Positions 24,869 to 33,468 of a stretch of DNA of 64,000 nt are shown here, in pieces (position 1 is the stretch's first letter; each line of letters opens with the position of its first letter). The stretch lies in contig CAZZDK010000008.1 in the NCBI GenBank assembly GCA_964652235.1, positions 1-64,000 of the forward strand, read 5' to 3'. A program made the translations under genes and the position numbers. This stretch comes from CAZZDK01 sp964652235 (lineage in GTDB: Bacteria > Pseudomonadota > Alphaproteobacteria > UBA9219). The notes beneath the pieces were generated by a model, which saw nothing but the letters and a program-made list of their open reading frames with translations, was not told the origin of the DNA and did not search any database.

Positions 24869-25303
24869 ATGAAGAATCATTCCTTTCTGTATGCATCGAT
24901 TTTGCTTGGAGGGTTGGTTGTGGTTTTGGCGGCTTTTTTATTTCTTTCCGGCGGCACGCGATCTTCGCCTTCGGGGGATATTTCGTTGATCGAGACGGAC
25001 AGGCTGGAAGCGGAACTTAAGAATCCAGCGCCGCCTTTCCTTTTGGATGTGCGCGAGCCAAGCGAATTCGAAGAAATTCGGATCGACGGCGCCGTTTTGA
25101 TTCCGCTTGGCGAGCTTGCGGCGCGTGTAAGCGAGATTCCCAAAGATAGACCGATCATCGTTTATTGCCGCTCAGGAAGACGGAGCGGCATGGCTGCGGA
25201 AATTCTGCGGGAAAACGGTTTTGAAAACGTTCGCAATCTTGTGGGCGGAATCAACGCTTGGGCCGCAAGGCGCGGTTGCCGCGTTTCGTCGGGAGTCTGC
25301 TAA
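24869..25303 (+). CDS. membrane-anchored rhodanese-like sulfurtransferase
   Basis: 144 aa from ATG 24869 (GGAGGG upstream). An N-terminal membrane anchor (LYASILLGGLVVVLAAFLFL) precedes a single rhodanese domain (about 35-140). The domain has LLDVREPSEFEEIRIDGA, and the active-site loop VYCRSGRRS holds the catalytic Cys. The domain should face the periplasm. Its stop overlaps the convergent alr stop by 4 bp. Substrate unknown; such proteins move sulfane sulfur or protect against thiol stress. Confidence 0.88.
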   Translation: MKNHSFLYASILLGGLVVVLAAFLFLSGGTRSSPSGDISLIETDRLEAELKNPAPPFLLDVREPSEFEEIRIDGAVLIPLGELAARVSEIPKDRPIIVYCRSGRRSGMAAEILRENGFENVRNLVGGINAWAARRGCRVSSGVC

Positions 25304-26391
25304 ATTCCTGCAGCCTTCTTATACCGTCGCAAGATGCGGGGACCCAGAGAGGTCAAGAGCTCATAGCAAATGGTGTTCGCTTCGGCGGCGGCCTCGTCGA
25401 TGGTTCTGTGCGGGCCGATGACGGTCGCCATGGCGCCGACATGGGCGATATTTTCCGGCACGTCCGTCACGTCCACCGTGATCAAATCCATCGAAATGCG
25501 GCCGATGATCGGCGCCGAAAAATTTTCGATCCTGACGGCGCCTTTGCCGCCAAGAGTTCGGTGATAACCGTCGGCATAACCGAGGGAAAGAGTCCCCACG
25601 CGACCCCGCCGCGTTACGCGATGGGAAGCGGCATAGCCGACGGTCATGCCCGGCTCTACGTCTCTGATTTGAAGGATCGGCGCTTGAATCTCAAGAACGG
25701 CCCGCATCGGATTCGGCAGATGGGGCGTCGGGTTTCCGCCGTAAAGCGCGAGGCCGGGGCGGGCGATGTCGAAAAGGTAATCGCTGCCCCAGAAAATTCC
25801 GGACGAATTGCAAAGACTCGCGGGCGCGGGCGGCAGGCGGCGCAGCGCCGCAACAAAACGGTTCTTTTGCTCTGGCGTCATGGGGTTGTCGAACAGATCG
25901 GCGCAGGCAAAGTGGCTCATCCAGGCTTTGACTTTTATGCCCTCAAGGATCCCCGGATTTTCCGCAAGCCGCTTTTGTTCGTTCTCGGGAAGGCCGAGCC
26001 GGTTCATCCCCGTGTCCAGATGAATAAAGGCGGGTAGAATTTTTTCTTGCGCGCGGGCGAAACGTCCCCACGTTTCGACGGCTTCCAGGTGGTTGAGGGC
26101 GGGCATAATGTCGCGGGAGGCCGCCTCGACGTAATCCTTTTCGGAAAAGCCGCTTAGGGCGACGATGGAAGCATGGGGAAGAATTTCGCGCAGGGCCAGA
26201 GCTTCTGTGAAATGCGCCGTGAAGAACGTTCGGCATCCGGCGGCGTAAAGCGTCCGTGTCACCGGCGCGAGGCCGAGGCCGTAGGCGTTCGCCTTGACGA
26301 CGCCGCCGATTTCCGTCTTTCCGGCCTTTTCGCGCAGAAAGCGATAGTTCCATGAAAGGGCGTCAAGATCGACGAGCGCCTCAGGAAGCAT
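25300..26391 (-). CDS. alr: alanine racemase
   Basis: PLP enzyme interconverting L- and D-alanine for peptidoglycan. 363 aa. The PLP Lys is in VVKANAYGLG (about residue 33); the second catalytic Tyr is in GYADGYHRT, preceded by HRVTRRGRVGTLSLGYA. The C-terminus TSLGPRILRRY is typical. It is last in a tight operon with purC (9-bp gap) and nadE. A catabolic (dadX) role is less likely given the absence of dadA here. Confidence 0.95.
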   Translation of the reverse strand: MLPEALVDLDALSWNYRFLREKAGKTEIGGVVKANAYGLGLAPVTRTLYAAGCRTFFTAHFTEALALREILPHASIVALSGFSEKDYVEAASRDIMPALNHLEAVETWGRFARAQEKILPAFIHLDTGMNRLGLPENEQKRLAENPGILEGIKVKAWMSHFACADLFDNPMTPEQKNRFVAALRRLPPAPASLCNSSGIFWGSDYLFDIARPGLALYGGNPTPHLPNPMRAVLEIQAPILQIRDVEPGMTVGYAASHRVTRRGRVGTLSLGYADGYHRTLGGKGAVRIENFSAPIIGRISMDLITVDVTDVPENIAHVGAMATVIGPHRTIDEAAAEANTICYELLTSLGPRILRRYKKAAGI

Positions 26392-26400
26392 CGAGCGTCC

Positions 26401-27393
26401 TCAAGAGGAAGCGAAAGGTTTTAATGCCCGGCGAACGCGTTCGCGCACGGGTTCCCCTGCGGGGGGTATTTCAAAATCCTTGCCCGATATTTTCTCGTAA
26501 AGCGCGATATAGCGCGCGCTGAAATCCACAAGCGTTTCATCGGGAATGTCGGGAATAGGCTCGCGGTAGGGATCGCAGCGCGAAGCGATCCACAGTCGCA
26601 GAAACTCTTTGTCGAGGCTTTCCGGTTCGCGGCCCGTTTCAAGGCATCTTTCGTATGATTCGGCAATCCAATAACGGCTGCTGTCCGGCGTGTGGATCTC
26701 GTCGGCGATCGTGAGCGTTCCCTTTTCGTCAATTCCGAACTCGTATTTCGTATCGACGAGGATAAGGCCGTGTTTGGCCGCTATTTCGCGTCCGTGCGCG
26801 AAAAGGCCAAGCGCGGCTTTTTCGACTTCCTGCCATTGCGAGTCGGAAAGAAGCCCCTTTTCCACGATTTCTTCAGGCGTGATCGGCACATCGTGTTCGC
26901 CCAGAAATCCCTTGGTCGTCGGCGTCAGGATCGTTTGCGGCAGTTTCTGGTTTTTGCGCATCCCGTCGGGCAAATGAACGCCATAGGGGGTGCGGTTGCC
27001 GATTCTGTACATGGACCAAACAGATGTCGAGGTCGATCCCGTCAGGTAATCGCGCACCACGACCTCAACCGGCAACATACGAAGCTTTTTGGCCACGACG
27101 ACGTTCGGGTCGGGATAAGCGATGACGTGGTTGGGCACGATGTCCGCCGTCGCCTCGAACCAGAAACGCGCGGCGGCGGTCAGGACCTGTCCCTTAAAGG
27201 GAACGGCGGCGAGAACCTGGTCAAAGGCGCTTTGCCGATCCGTGGAGACCATGACGATCCGCCCGTCCTGCAAATCGTAGAAGTCGCGCACCTTGCCGCG
27301 TCCGAAACCGGGAATTTCCGGAAATTCGGCGTCCACAAGAACGTCGTGGAGCCGGGCGCGAATAATGCTGTAAAGAGCCTTCATGTCAGTCAT
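26401..27393 (-). CDS. purC: SAICAR synthase, long form
   Basis: Phosphoribosylaminoimidazole-succinocarboxamide synthase, purine step 8 (adds Asp to CAIR with ATP). 330 aa, the longer fungal/archaeal-like form. Conserved stretches are GRGKVRDFYDL, STDRQSAFDQVL, RDYLTGSTSTS, LVDTKYEFG and ADEIHTPDSSRYW. ATG 27393 is chosen over a TTG one codon earlier. It lies 4 bp after nadE and 9 bp before alr. A second, shorter purC with purS lies at 42949-43737. Confidence 0.93.
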   Translation of the reverse strand: MTDMKALYSIIRARLHDVLVDAEFPEIPGFGRGKVRDFYDLQDGRIVMVSTDRQSAFDQVLAAVPFKGQVLTAAARFWFEATADIVPNHVIAYPDPNVVVAKKLRMLPVEVVVRDYLTGSTSTSVWSMYRIGNRTPYGVHLPDGMRKNQKLPQTILTPTTKGFLGEHDVPITPEEIVEKGLLSDSQWQEVEKAALGLFAHGREIAAKHGLILVDTKYEFGIDEKGTLTIADEIHTPDSSRYWIAESYERCLETGREPESLDKEFLRLWIASRCDPYREPIPDIPDETLVDFSARYIALYEKISGKDFEIPPAGEPVRERVRRALKPFASS

Positions 27394-27397
27394 CAAA

Positions 27398-29074
27398 TCA
27401 ATCCGTGCTTTGCGTACGCCATTTGTCGGCGTAGCGGTTTGTGATGGGATAACGGCGGTCGCGGCCCAGATGGCGCCGGGTGACTTTGGGTCCCGGCGGT
27501 CCCTGGCGGCGCTTGTATTCGGACCGGTCCAACATCGTGTAGACCCGGCGGATCGTGGCGGCGTCGTGTCCCGTGGACGCCGTTTCTGCCAGCCCCAGAT
27601 CCTGCTCGATCAGGCAGCCCAGAATATCGTCGAGCATTTCGTAAGGCGGCAGCGAGTCCTGGTCTGTCTGGAAAGGCTTCAGTTCCGCGGTTGGGGCCTT
27701 GGTGAAAAGGCGCTGCGCAAAGACGGAGCCGCTTGGGCCGAGGGCCTGAGGCGGCTTTTCTTCGTTGCGCCAGCGGGCGAGCTTGTAGATTTCCGTTTTA
27801 TAGACGTCCTTAAGCGGCGCATAACCTCCGCACATATCGCCGTAAAGCGTGGCGTACCCGACGGCCAGCTCGGACTTGTTTCCGGTCGAAAGGACCATGG
27901 CCCCGCCTTTGTTCGACAGGGCCATTAAAACCAGGCCGCGAATCCGGGCTTGGATGTTTTCTTCCGTTTCGTCCGGCGCGCAGCCTACGAAAGACTGGGC
28001 CAGCATATGATCGAAAGCCGCCATAGCCTCGGCAATCGGAATAGTTTCCAGGCGGCAGCCCAGCGCCTTGGCGACGAGGCTCGCATCTTCCAGACTTTCG
28101 TTCGACGTGTAGGGCGAGGGCATCATCACCGTTCCGACGTTTTCCGCGCCCAGCGCGTCCACGGCGATCGCGGCGACAAGCGCGCTGTCGATTCCGCCCG
28201 ACAGGCCCAACAAAACGGACTGAAAGCCGTTCTTGCGGACATAATCCCGCACGCCCGTCATCAGGGCCGCATAAACCGAGGCCTCGCCTTCCGGCAGGGA
28301 GGTCAATGCGGCAGGCGAGACGGCCAGGCGGGCTCCCTCCATCTGGCAGGCGAGAAAGGCGACTTCTTCTCCCCAGGCCCTCGCTTGCAGAACGAGATCG
28401 CCGCGCGCATTCATGGCGAAGGAGGATCCTTCGAAAACAAGATCGTCCTGTCCGCCGACCTGATTGACGTAAAAAAGGGGCAGGTCCGTTTCCACAATGC
28501 GCTGCCGCGCGAGATCATAACGCTGGTACTGTTTGCCAACCTCAAAAGGGCTGGCATTAAGCGCAATCAGGACTTCCGCGCCGCGCCGTTTGAGGTTCTC
28601 GGAAACTTCGGACTTCCACATATCTTCGCACAAAAGAACGCCGAGCTTACGTTCGCGCCATTCGATGGGTCCCGGCAGGGGTCCCGGCTCGAAAAGCCTT
28701 TTTTCGTCGAAAACGCCGTAATTCGGCAGATCGTGCTTGAACGTGCGTCCGGCGACTTTCCCGCCCTCCAAAAAAAGCGCGGCGTTGTAGAGCTTACCGT
28801 CCTCTTCCCACGGCGCGCCGAGAAGAACGGCGGGCCCGGAAGCCGTTTCGCGGATCAAGGCCTCCACGGCTTCGCGGATGACCTTATGGATGCGCGGCTT
28901 GAGGATGAAATCTTCCGGCGGATAGCCCGTTAGGAAGAGTTCTGGCGCGACGAGAATATCGGCCCCCCGACGGTTGGCCTCGCGCCAGGCGTCCAGAAGA
29001 CGCGCCAGATTGCCGGAGATGTCGCCTACAACGGGGTTGAGCTGCGCAAACGCGAAAAGCAACCGGTCCGACAT
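27398..29074 (-). CDS. nadE: glutamine-dependent NAD+ synthetase
   Basis: Last step of NAD synthesis: amidates nicotinate adenine dinucleotide with ammonia from glutamine. 558 aa. It combines an N-terminal nitrilase-type glutaminase (about 1-260; Glu in VAPELFLTGY, Lys in RTFKHDLPNYG, Cys in LLCEDMWKSE) with a C-terminal synthetase carrying the ATP loop LGLSGGIDSALVAA. The STGNKSELAVGYATLYGDMCGG block is typical. First gene of the nadE-purC-alr operon. Confidence 0.96.
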   Translation of the reverse strand: MSDRLLFAFAQLNPVVGDISGNLARLLDAWREANRRGADILVAPELFLTGYPPEDFILKPRIHKVIREAVEALIRETASGPAVLLGAPWEEDGKLYNAALFLEGGKVAGRTFKHDLPNYGVFDEKRLFEPGPLPGPIEWRERKLGVLLCEDMWKSEVSENLKRRGAEVLIALNASPFEVGKQYQRYDLARQRIVETDLPLFYVNQVGGQDDLVFEGSSFAMNARGDLVLQARAWGEEVAFLACQMEGARLAVSPAALTSLPEGEASVYAALMTGVRDYVRKNGFQSVLLGLSGGIDSALVAAIAVDALGAENVGTVMMPSPYTSNESLEDASLVAKALGCRLETIPIAEAMAAFDHMLAQSFVGCAPDETEENIQARIRGLVLMALSNKGGAMVLSTGNKSELAVGYATLYGDMCGGYAPLKDVYKTEIYKLARWRNEEKPPQALGPSGSVFAQRLFTKAPTAELKPFQTDQDSLPPYEMLDDILGCLIEQDLGLAETASTGHDAATIRRVYTMLDRSEYKRRQGPPGPKVTRRHLGRDRRYPITNRYADKWRTQSTD

Positions 29075-29104
29075 AGGCGCAAACCCCCTCCGCGGCGAAG
29101 AACG

Positions 29105-29479
29105 TCAGCGCGTGGCGGGCTTGGCGTTGGCCCTGGCGGCCGAGTCCGCGACGTCTCTTTGTGTTTGATTGATCAAATCCTGCGCCGAGTTCGTGATGAG
29201 CTGGCCGAAAGCTTCGGCGTCGTTCTGAGCTTCCTTGCTTACGCAGGCCATATAGGCGTCCGCTGCGGCGACGAAGGCGTTGTGCGCCGTGACGCGGGCG
29301 TTCATATCGTTGGCGGGGGTTTCAGGGTCGCCGTTGTTCACAACCGGGGCCTGAAGCGTGCCGCAGGTCGTCGGAACCCACTGACCCTTGCCGTCGGCGT
29401 AAGAAACCTTTCCGGCCAGGGCGGGAGCCGAGGCGACCAAACCTACCAGCAGAATCATGGTTAAGGACAACAAGCGCAT
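29105..29479 (-). CDS. small secreted protein, 124 aa
   Basis: Unrecognised exported protein. ATG 29479 has AGGAGG at good distance; a longer frame to 29518 lacks one. Signal peptide MRLLSLTMILLVGLVASAP then cleavage near ALA. The mature 100 residues have two Cys (TTCGTL, YMACVSK) and are mostly helical (NAFVAAADAYMACVSKEAQN). Its position between nadE and the DAHP synthase, with no shared function, suggests its own transcript. Confidence 0.7.
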   Translation of the reverse strand: MRLLSLTMILLVGLVASAPALAGKVSYADGKGQWVPTTCGTLQAPVVNNGDPETPANDMNARVTAHNAFVAAADAYMACVSKEAQNDAEAFGQLITNSAQDLINQTQRDVADSAARANAKPATR

Positions 29480-29546
29480 GAGCAGGGCCTCCTTTTGAAA
29501 AAACGGATGGCGCAGCATAGCGCCTTAACGTCCCGCCGCCAACAGC

Positions 29547-30926
29547 TTATTCCCCACTTTCAGTTCTTAAGCGAGCCTTTTTCAACCGGGCCGCGAGCAA
29601 AAAGGCCATCTCAAGCGCCTGCGAGGCGTTGAGGCGGGGGTCGCAATGGGTTTCGTAGCATTCCGCCAGGTCCGTTTCCGTCACGTCCGAGGCGCCGCCC
29701 GTGCATTCCGTCACGTCGCGGCCCGTCATTTCCAGGTGAATGCCGCCCGGCCAGACGCCTTCGGCCTCACAGACCGAGAAAAAGCCCGTAACTTCAGCAA
29801 GGATTTTTCCGAAATTCCTTGTTTTATAACGACTTGCCGTTTGCTCGGTATTGCCGTGCATAGGATCGCTGCACCAGATGACTTTGCGTCCCGCCTCTTT
29901 GACCTTGCGCAGCAGAGGGGGAAGGGCGGCCTCGATCTTATCGGCGCCCATGCGGGCGATGAGAACAAGGCGTCCCTCTTCGTCCTGTGGATTGAGCGTG
30001 TCCAAAAGGCGGATAAGAGCGTCCGGATCCATCGTGGGGCCGCATTTGATGCCGAGGGGATTTTTGACGCCCCGCAGGAACTCGACATGGGCGTCGTCGG
30101 GATCGCGCGTCCTGTCGCCGAGCCAGAGCATATGGGCCGAGACGTCGTACCAATCGTTCGTGGTGCTGTCCACGCGCGTGAGGGCTTGCTCATAGGGCAA
30201 GAGGAGCGCTTCGTGCGAGGTGAAGAACTCTGTCTCGCGGATTTCGGGGATTCTTTCCCCGTCGATGCCGCAGGCTTTCATGAAGGTCAGCGCCTCGCCG
30301 ATGCGGTCGGACATATCGCGATAGCGTTCGGCCTGCAAATCGCCGTTCACGAAATCAAGATTCCAGCAATGCACCTTGTGCAGGTCGGCATAGCCGCCTT
30401 GCGCGAAGGCGCGCAGGAGATTTAGCGTCGAAGCCGATTGGTGGTAAACCTCCATCATTCTTTCGGGATCGGGCGTGCGGGATTCGGCGGTAAATTCGAG
30501 ACCGTTGATGATGTCGCCGCGATAACTCGGCAGCGTCACGCCGTTTTGGGTTTCCGTATCGCTGGACCGCGGTTTGGCGAATTGCCCCGCCATGCGTCCC
30601 ACTTTGACGACGGGAAGCCCGCCGCCAAAGGTTAAAACGACGGCCATTTGCAAGATGACGCGGAAGGAATCGCGAATATTCTTCGCGCTGAACTCGGCGA
30701 AGCTTTCCGCGCAGTCGCCGCCCTGGAGCAAGAAAGCCTTCCCTGCCGCGACTTTCGCAAGGCCCTTTTTGAGGCGCCTAGCTTCCCCCGCGAAAACCAG
30801 AGGCGGTTGTTTGGCCAAGCGCTCTTCGACGGCTTGGGCTGCAGCGGGATCAGGGTAAACGGGTTGTTGCAAAGCCCTTTTCGTACGCCAACTTTGGGGG
30901 GTCCACTTTTCCTGAGCCTGAGACAT
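29547..30926 (-). CDS. class II DAHP synthase (shikimate pathway entry)
   Basis: 3-deoxy-D-arabino-heptulosonate-7-phosphate synthase of the plant/actinobacterial class II. It condenses PEP with erythrose 4-phosphate, the first committed step to Phe, Tyr and Trp. 459 aa. Metal and substrate motifs seen are LLQGGDCAESF, KNPLGIKCGPTMD, WCSDPMHGNT and GGIHLEMTGRDVTEC. Start ATG 30926 has a weak ribosome site. A short open frame rich in Trp, Tyr and Phe codons lies about 85 bp upstream on the same strand, suggesting attenuation control. I leave the symbol empty because aroF/aroG/aroH use varies for this class. Confidence 0.95.
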   Translation of the reverse strand: MSQAQEKWTPQSWRTKRALQQPVYPDPAAAQAVEERLAKQPPLVFAGEARRLKKGLAKVAAGKAFLLQGGDCAESFAEFSAKNIRDSFRVILQMAVVLTFGGGLPVVKVGRMAGQFAKPRSSDTETQNGVTLPSYRGDIINGLEFTAESRTPDPERMMEVYHQSASTLNLLRAFAQGGYADLHKVHCWNLDFVNGDLQAERYRDMSDRIGEALTFMKACGIDGERIPEIRETEFFTSHEALLLPYEQALTRVDSTTNDWYDVSAHMLWLGDRTRDPDDAHVEFLRGVKNPLGIKCGPTMDPDALIRLLDTLNPQDEEGRLVLIARMGADKIEAALPPLLRKVKEAGRKVIWCSDPMHGNTEQTASRYKTRNFGKILAEVTGFFSVCEAEGVWPGGIHLEMTGRDVTECTGGASDVTETDLAECYETHCDPRLNASQALEMAFLLAARLKKARLRTESGE

Positions 30927-30951
30927 GAGATTCTACCATAAACAAGGGTTC

Positions 30952-31021
30952 CCGGTTTGACCGGCCGAAAGATTCAGATTGTAGGGTGAGGCAGCGCGTG
31001 TTTTCCGGTTTTCACCGGAAA
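30952..31021 (-). promoter_or_regulatory. candidate attenuator region between leader peptide and DAHP synthase
   Basis: On the minus strand an 8-bp stem with GAAA loop (TTTCCGGT / ACCGGAAA, 31002-31021) overlaps the leader-peptide stop. A second stem CCGGT-CAA-ACCGG lies at 30952-30964. AAAACC of the first stem can instead pair with GGTTTT inside the aromatic codons. Mutually exclusive pairings fit attenuation. No strong T-run follows the second stem, so the terminator state is not proven. Confidence 0.45.
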
Positions 31022-31101
31022 TAAAAGTAACCAAAACCATAGCCCCAGGACCAGCCGGAGGCTGCCTGGACGGGGGCTTTCATGTGAAAAGCGCTTTGCA
31101 T
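31012..31101 (-). CDS. aromatic-rich leader peptide of DAHP synthase (29 aa)
   Basis: Short frame on the minus strand, ATG 31101 to TGA 31012. The last 15 residues are almost only Gly/Ser and aromatics: GWSWGYGFGYFYFR, that is 2 Trp, 3 Tyr and 3 Phe. An internal ATG at 31083 would give 23 aa. There is no ribosome site, but a promoter places the transcript start at about the ATG, so it may be a leaderless mRNA. Position, size and composition fit an attenuation leader sensing charged tRNA-Trp, -Tyr and -Phe. Function is inferred. Confidence 0.6.
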   Translation of the reverse strand: MQSAFHMKAPVQAASGWSWGYGFGYFYFR

Positions 31102-31108
31102 GGAGCGG

Positions 31109-31137
31109 ATTCTATCAAAAGGACGGGATGAAAACAA
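31109..31137 (-). promoter_or_regulatory. predicted sigma-70 promoter for the leader/DAHP synthase
   Basis: Minus strand: -35 TTGTTT (31137-31132), 17-base spacer, -10 TAGAAT (31114-31109). The distance from the -10 to ATG 31101 is 7 bases, which predicts a leaderless transcript. Confidence 0.6.
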
Positions 31138-31144
31138 ATGGTTT

Positions 31145-31684
31145 CTAATCGTTGCGATTCGATCCGTTTCCTGTTCCGTTCACCCCGCGCAAGGCATCCA
31201 TAAGTTTGGCGTGAAATCGGTAGGGATCGGCCACGTGGTCGATGGGCGAAATGCCGCCGCCCGTTCCCTTAACCATAAGCGTTCCGTAACCGAACAGACG
31301 GCCCATGACGCTTTGATCGATGGTCGCGCCCTCGACCTTGGGCATCATAAGCTCATAGCTCGTCGTGGCGATAAAGCCGTGCTTGGCGATGACCCGTTGG
31401 TTGGTGATGACAAGTTCCGTCGAAATCTGCCGGATATAAGTGAAGAAAACCTGCAACGCGCCCAAGGCCACGATGCCTATGGCGGCATATTTGACATAAG
31501 TTCTAAAAAAGCCTGCCCATTCCGTATCGCCGAAAAGAAACGAAGCCACGTGCGGGCCGAAATGGCCGACCAGGCCCCCGATGAGGAGAATCGTGACCGC
31601 CATTCTGTAAATGATCCAATGAAGCTGGGCGGCGTAAAGGACGGTTTCGTCCTTTTGCATGGCGCGTCTGACATAGGAACTCAT
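31145..31684 (-). CDS. PH-domain (bPH2) membrane protein
   Basis: 179 aa starting MSSYVRRAMQKDE at 31684. Two membrane helices (about 24-46, LHWIIYRMAVTILLIGGLVG; and about 60-82) are followed by a bacterial pleckstrin-homology domain. It shows the usual TELVITNQRVIAKHGFI and GYGTLMVKGTGG patterns (YdbS/DUF304-like). Function of the family is unclear, often linked to membrane stress. An upstream frame extension overlapping trxB is spurious. It lies 46 bp after trxB on the same strand. Confidence 0.82.
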   Translation of the reverse strand: MSSYVRRAMQKDETVLYAAQLHWIIYRMAVTILLIGGLVGHFGPHVASFLFGDTEWAGFFRTYVKYAAIGIVALGALQVFFTYIRQISTELVITNQRVIAKHGFIATTSYELMMPKVEGATIDQSVMGRLFGYGTLMVKGTGGGISPIDHVADPYRFHAKLMDALRGVNGTGNGSNRND

Positions 31685-31730
31685 AAGAAATCTCCGTGGA
31701 ATCGGGCCGAGGAAGAAAGCATAGGCAGGG

Positions 31731-32675
31731 TCACTCGAAAGACGCCAGGTATTTTTCGGCCTCCAGCGCCGCCATACAGCCCATCCCCGCCGCTGTGACG
31801 GCCTGGCGATAGATCTTATCCTTAACGTCTCCGGCGGCGAAAACGCCCGGAATTTCCGTCGCCGTGGAGTCGGGGCGGGTGAGGAGGTAGCCTTCCTCGT
31901 CCATCGGCAGCTTGCCTTTGAAAAGAGCCGTGGCCGGGGCGTGCCCGATGGCGATGAAAACGCCATCCAGGGCGAGAGACGTTATCTCTCCCGTTTTAAC
32001 ATTGCGAACCCTAAGGCCTGTGACGCCCCGAACGGGCGCCTCCTGTCCCTCAATGGATTCCACGACGCTGTTCCATAAGACTTTGATTTTCGGATTCTTG
32101 GCTACGCGATCGCGCAATATCTTCTCGCCTCGGAATTCGTCGCGCCTATGGATCATGGTCACTTGTTTGGCGAGGCTTGCGAGATACAGCGCTTCCTCCA
32201 TCGCCGAATTGCCGCCGCCGACAACGGCCACATCCTTGCCGCGATAGAAAAAGCCGTCGCACGTGGCGCAACCGGAAACGCCGTAACCTTGGAATTTTTT
32301 CTCGCTTTCAAGCCCCAGCCAGCGCGCTTGCGCGCCTGTGGCGACGATGACGGCGTCGGCGGTGAATATCTGGCCGGAATCGCACGTTACTTGAAAGGGG
32401 CGCTGCGAGAAATCCACGTCCGTGACGACCCCCTGCACAAGCGTCGCGCCGACGCGGGCGGCCTGCAGACCCATTTGCTCCATAAGCCAGGGGCCTTGAA
32501 TCGGTTCGGCATTGCCGGGCCAGTTTTCGATTTCCGTCGTGATCGTAAGCTGCCCCCCCGGTTGCATACCTTGGATGAGAATCGGATTAAGATTGGCCCG
32601 CGCCGCATAGATGGCCGCCGTATAACCCGCCGGGCCGGCGCCTATAATGAGTACTTTCGTGTGAGAGGGTTGCAT
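31731..32675 (-). CDS. trxB: thioredoxin reductase
   Basis: FAD enzyme passing electrons from NADPH to thioredoxin. 314 aa from ATG 32675. It has the FAD loop IIGAGPAGYTAAIYAARA, the redox pair SGCATCDGFFY (Cys-Ala-Thr-Cys), the NADPH loop VVGGGNSAMEEALYL, and the second FAD motif GVFAAGDVKDKIYRQ. Length fits the low-Mr class. An in-frame extension to 32756 has no family support. Confidence 0.96.
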   Translation of the reverse strand: MQPSHTKVLIIGAGPAGYTAAIYAARANLNPILIQGMQPGGQLTITTEIENWPGNAEPIQGPWLMEQMGLQAARVGATLVQGVVTDVDFSQRPFQVTCDSGQIFTADAVIVATGAQARWLGLESEKKFQGYGVSGCATCDGFFYRGKDVAVVGGGNSAMEEALYLASLAKQVTMIHRRDEFRGEKILRDRVAKNPKIKVLWNSVVESIEGQEAPVRGVTGLRVRNVKTGEITSLALDGVFIAIGHAPATALFKGKLPMDEEGYLLTRPDSTATEIPGVFAAGDVKDKIYRQAVTAAGMGCMAALEAEKYLASFE

Positions 32676-32790
32676 TCTGAACACATTCCGGTTTGTTGAG
32701 GGGGCCTTCCGCTCTTTTCGACCCCGAATCATGCCATAATTCAGGTACGCTGTCACGGCGAGTCGTTTTCCCCGCCTTTGAAGGCCCGCT

Positions 32791-33465
32791 ATGCTGCCCT
32801 GCTTTTGCTGCTTTTCCTCGAGATGGACGCACCGGTCTCTTTTGGCGGTTTTGGCGGGGCTTTTCCTTGTTCTGGCTTTAGCTTCGGCTTTTGTTCTGCA
32901 GAATTATCACCAGGCTCTTATGAACGAGCGCCAGGACCGCACGCGTAAAATGGTCGATAACGCCTACGCGCTTGTGGCCTATTATAAGAAGAAAGCGGAC
33001 AAGGGAGAACTGGACGAGGCGAAGGCCAAACATTACGCCCTAGAGACGATCAAACAGATCATGCCGGAACCGAACGGCTATTTTTGGGTCATCGACACCT
33101 ACCCAAGAGGCGTCATGCATCCCGTAAAAACTCCATGGGAGGGAGTCGATCTTTCGGATTACCGCGACCTGGACGGCAAGAAGCTGTTTACCGAAATGGT
33201 TCGCATCGTGCGTACGCAGGGAGAGGGCTTTATTGATTACGCCTGGAGCAAGCCGCACCTTTCCGGGGAGAAACTTTATCCCAAAAAATCTTACATCAAA
33301 CTTTATGAGCCGTGGGACTGGATTATCGGAACCGGTGTTTATATCGACGATATCAACAAATCTTTCTGGAACGCTGTCATCGTCGCGTGCGGGCTGACGA
33401 TCGCCGTTTTGATGTTCGCGATGGCGCTTGCGATGACGATTTCCGAAAGCCTTAAAAAAGAGTGA
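32791..33465 (+). CDS. orphan single-Cache sensor protein
   Basis: 224 aa. An N-terminal membrane helix (about 15-36), a periplasmic single-Cache (sCache_2) domain (about 38-190; EPNGYFWVIDTYPRGVMHP, DYAWSKP, YEPWDWIIGTGVYIDDI) and a second helix (about 196-218) end in just a few cytoplasmic residues. Proteins of this kind normally continue into HAMP and a chemoreceptor or kinase. Here nothing follows: the frame stops 4 bp before the convergent hybrid kinase stop. It may deliver its signal through a partner, perhaps the neighbouring kinases. Confidence 0.8.
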   Translation: MLPCFCCFSSRWTHRSLLAVLAGLFLVLALASAFVLQNYHQALMNERQDRTRKMVDNAYALVAYYKKKADKGELDEAKAKHYALETIKQIMPEPNGYFWVIDTYPRGVMHPVKTPWEGVDLSDYRDLDGKKLFTEMVRIVRTQGEGFIDYAWSKPHLSGEKLYPKKSYIKLYEPWDWIIGTGVYIDDINKSFWNAVIVACGLTIAVLMFAMALAMTISESLKKE

Positions 33466-33468
33466 TTT

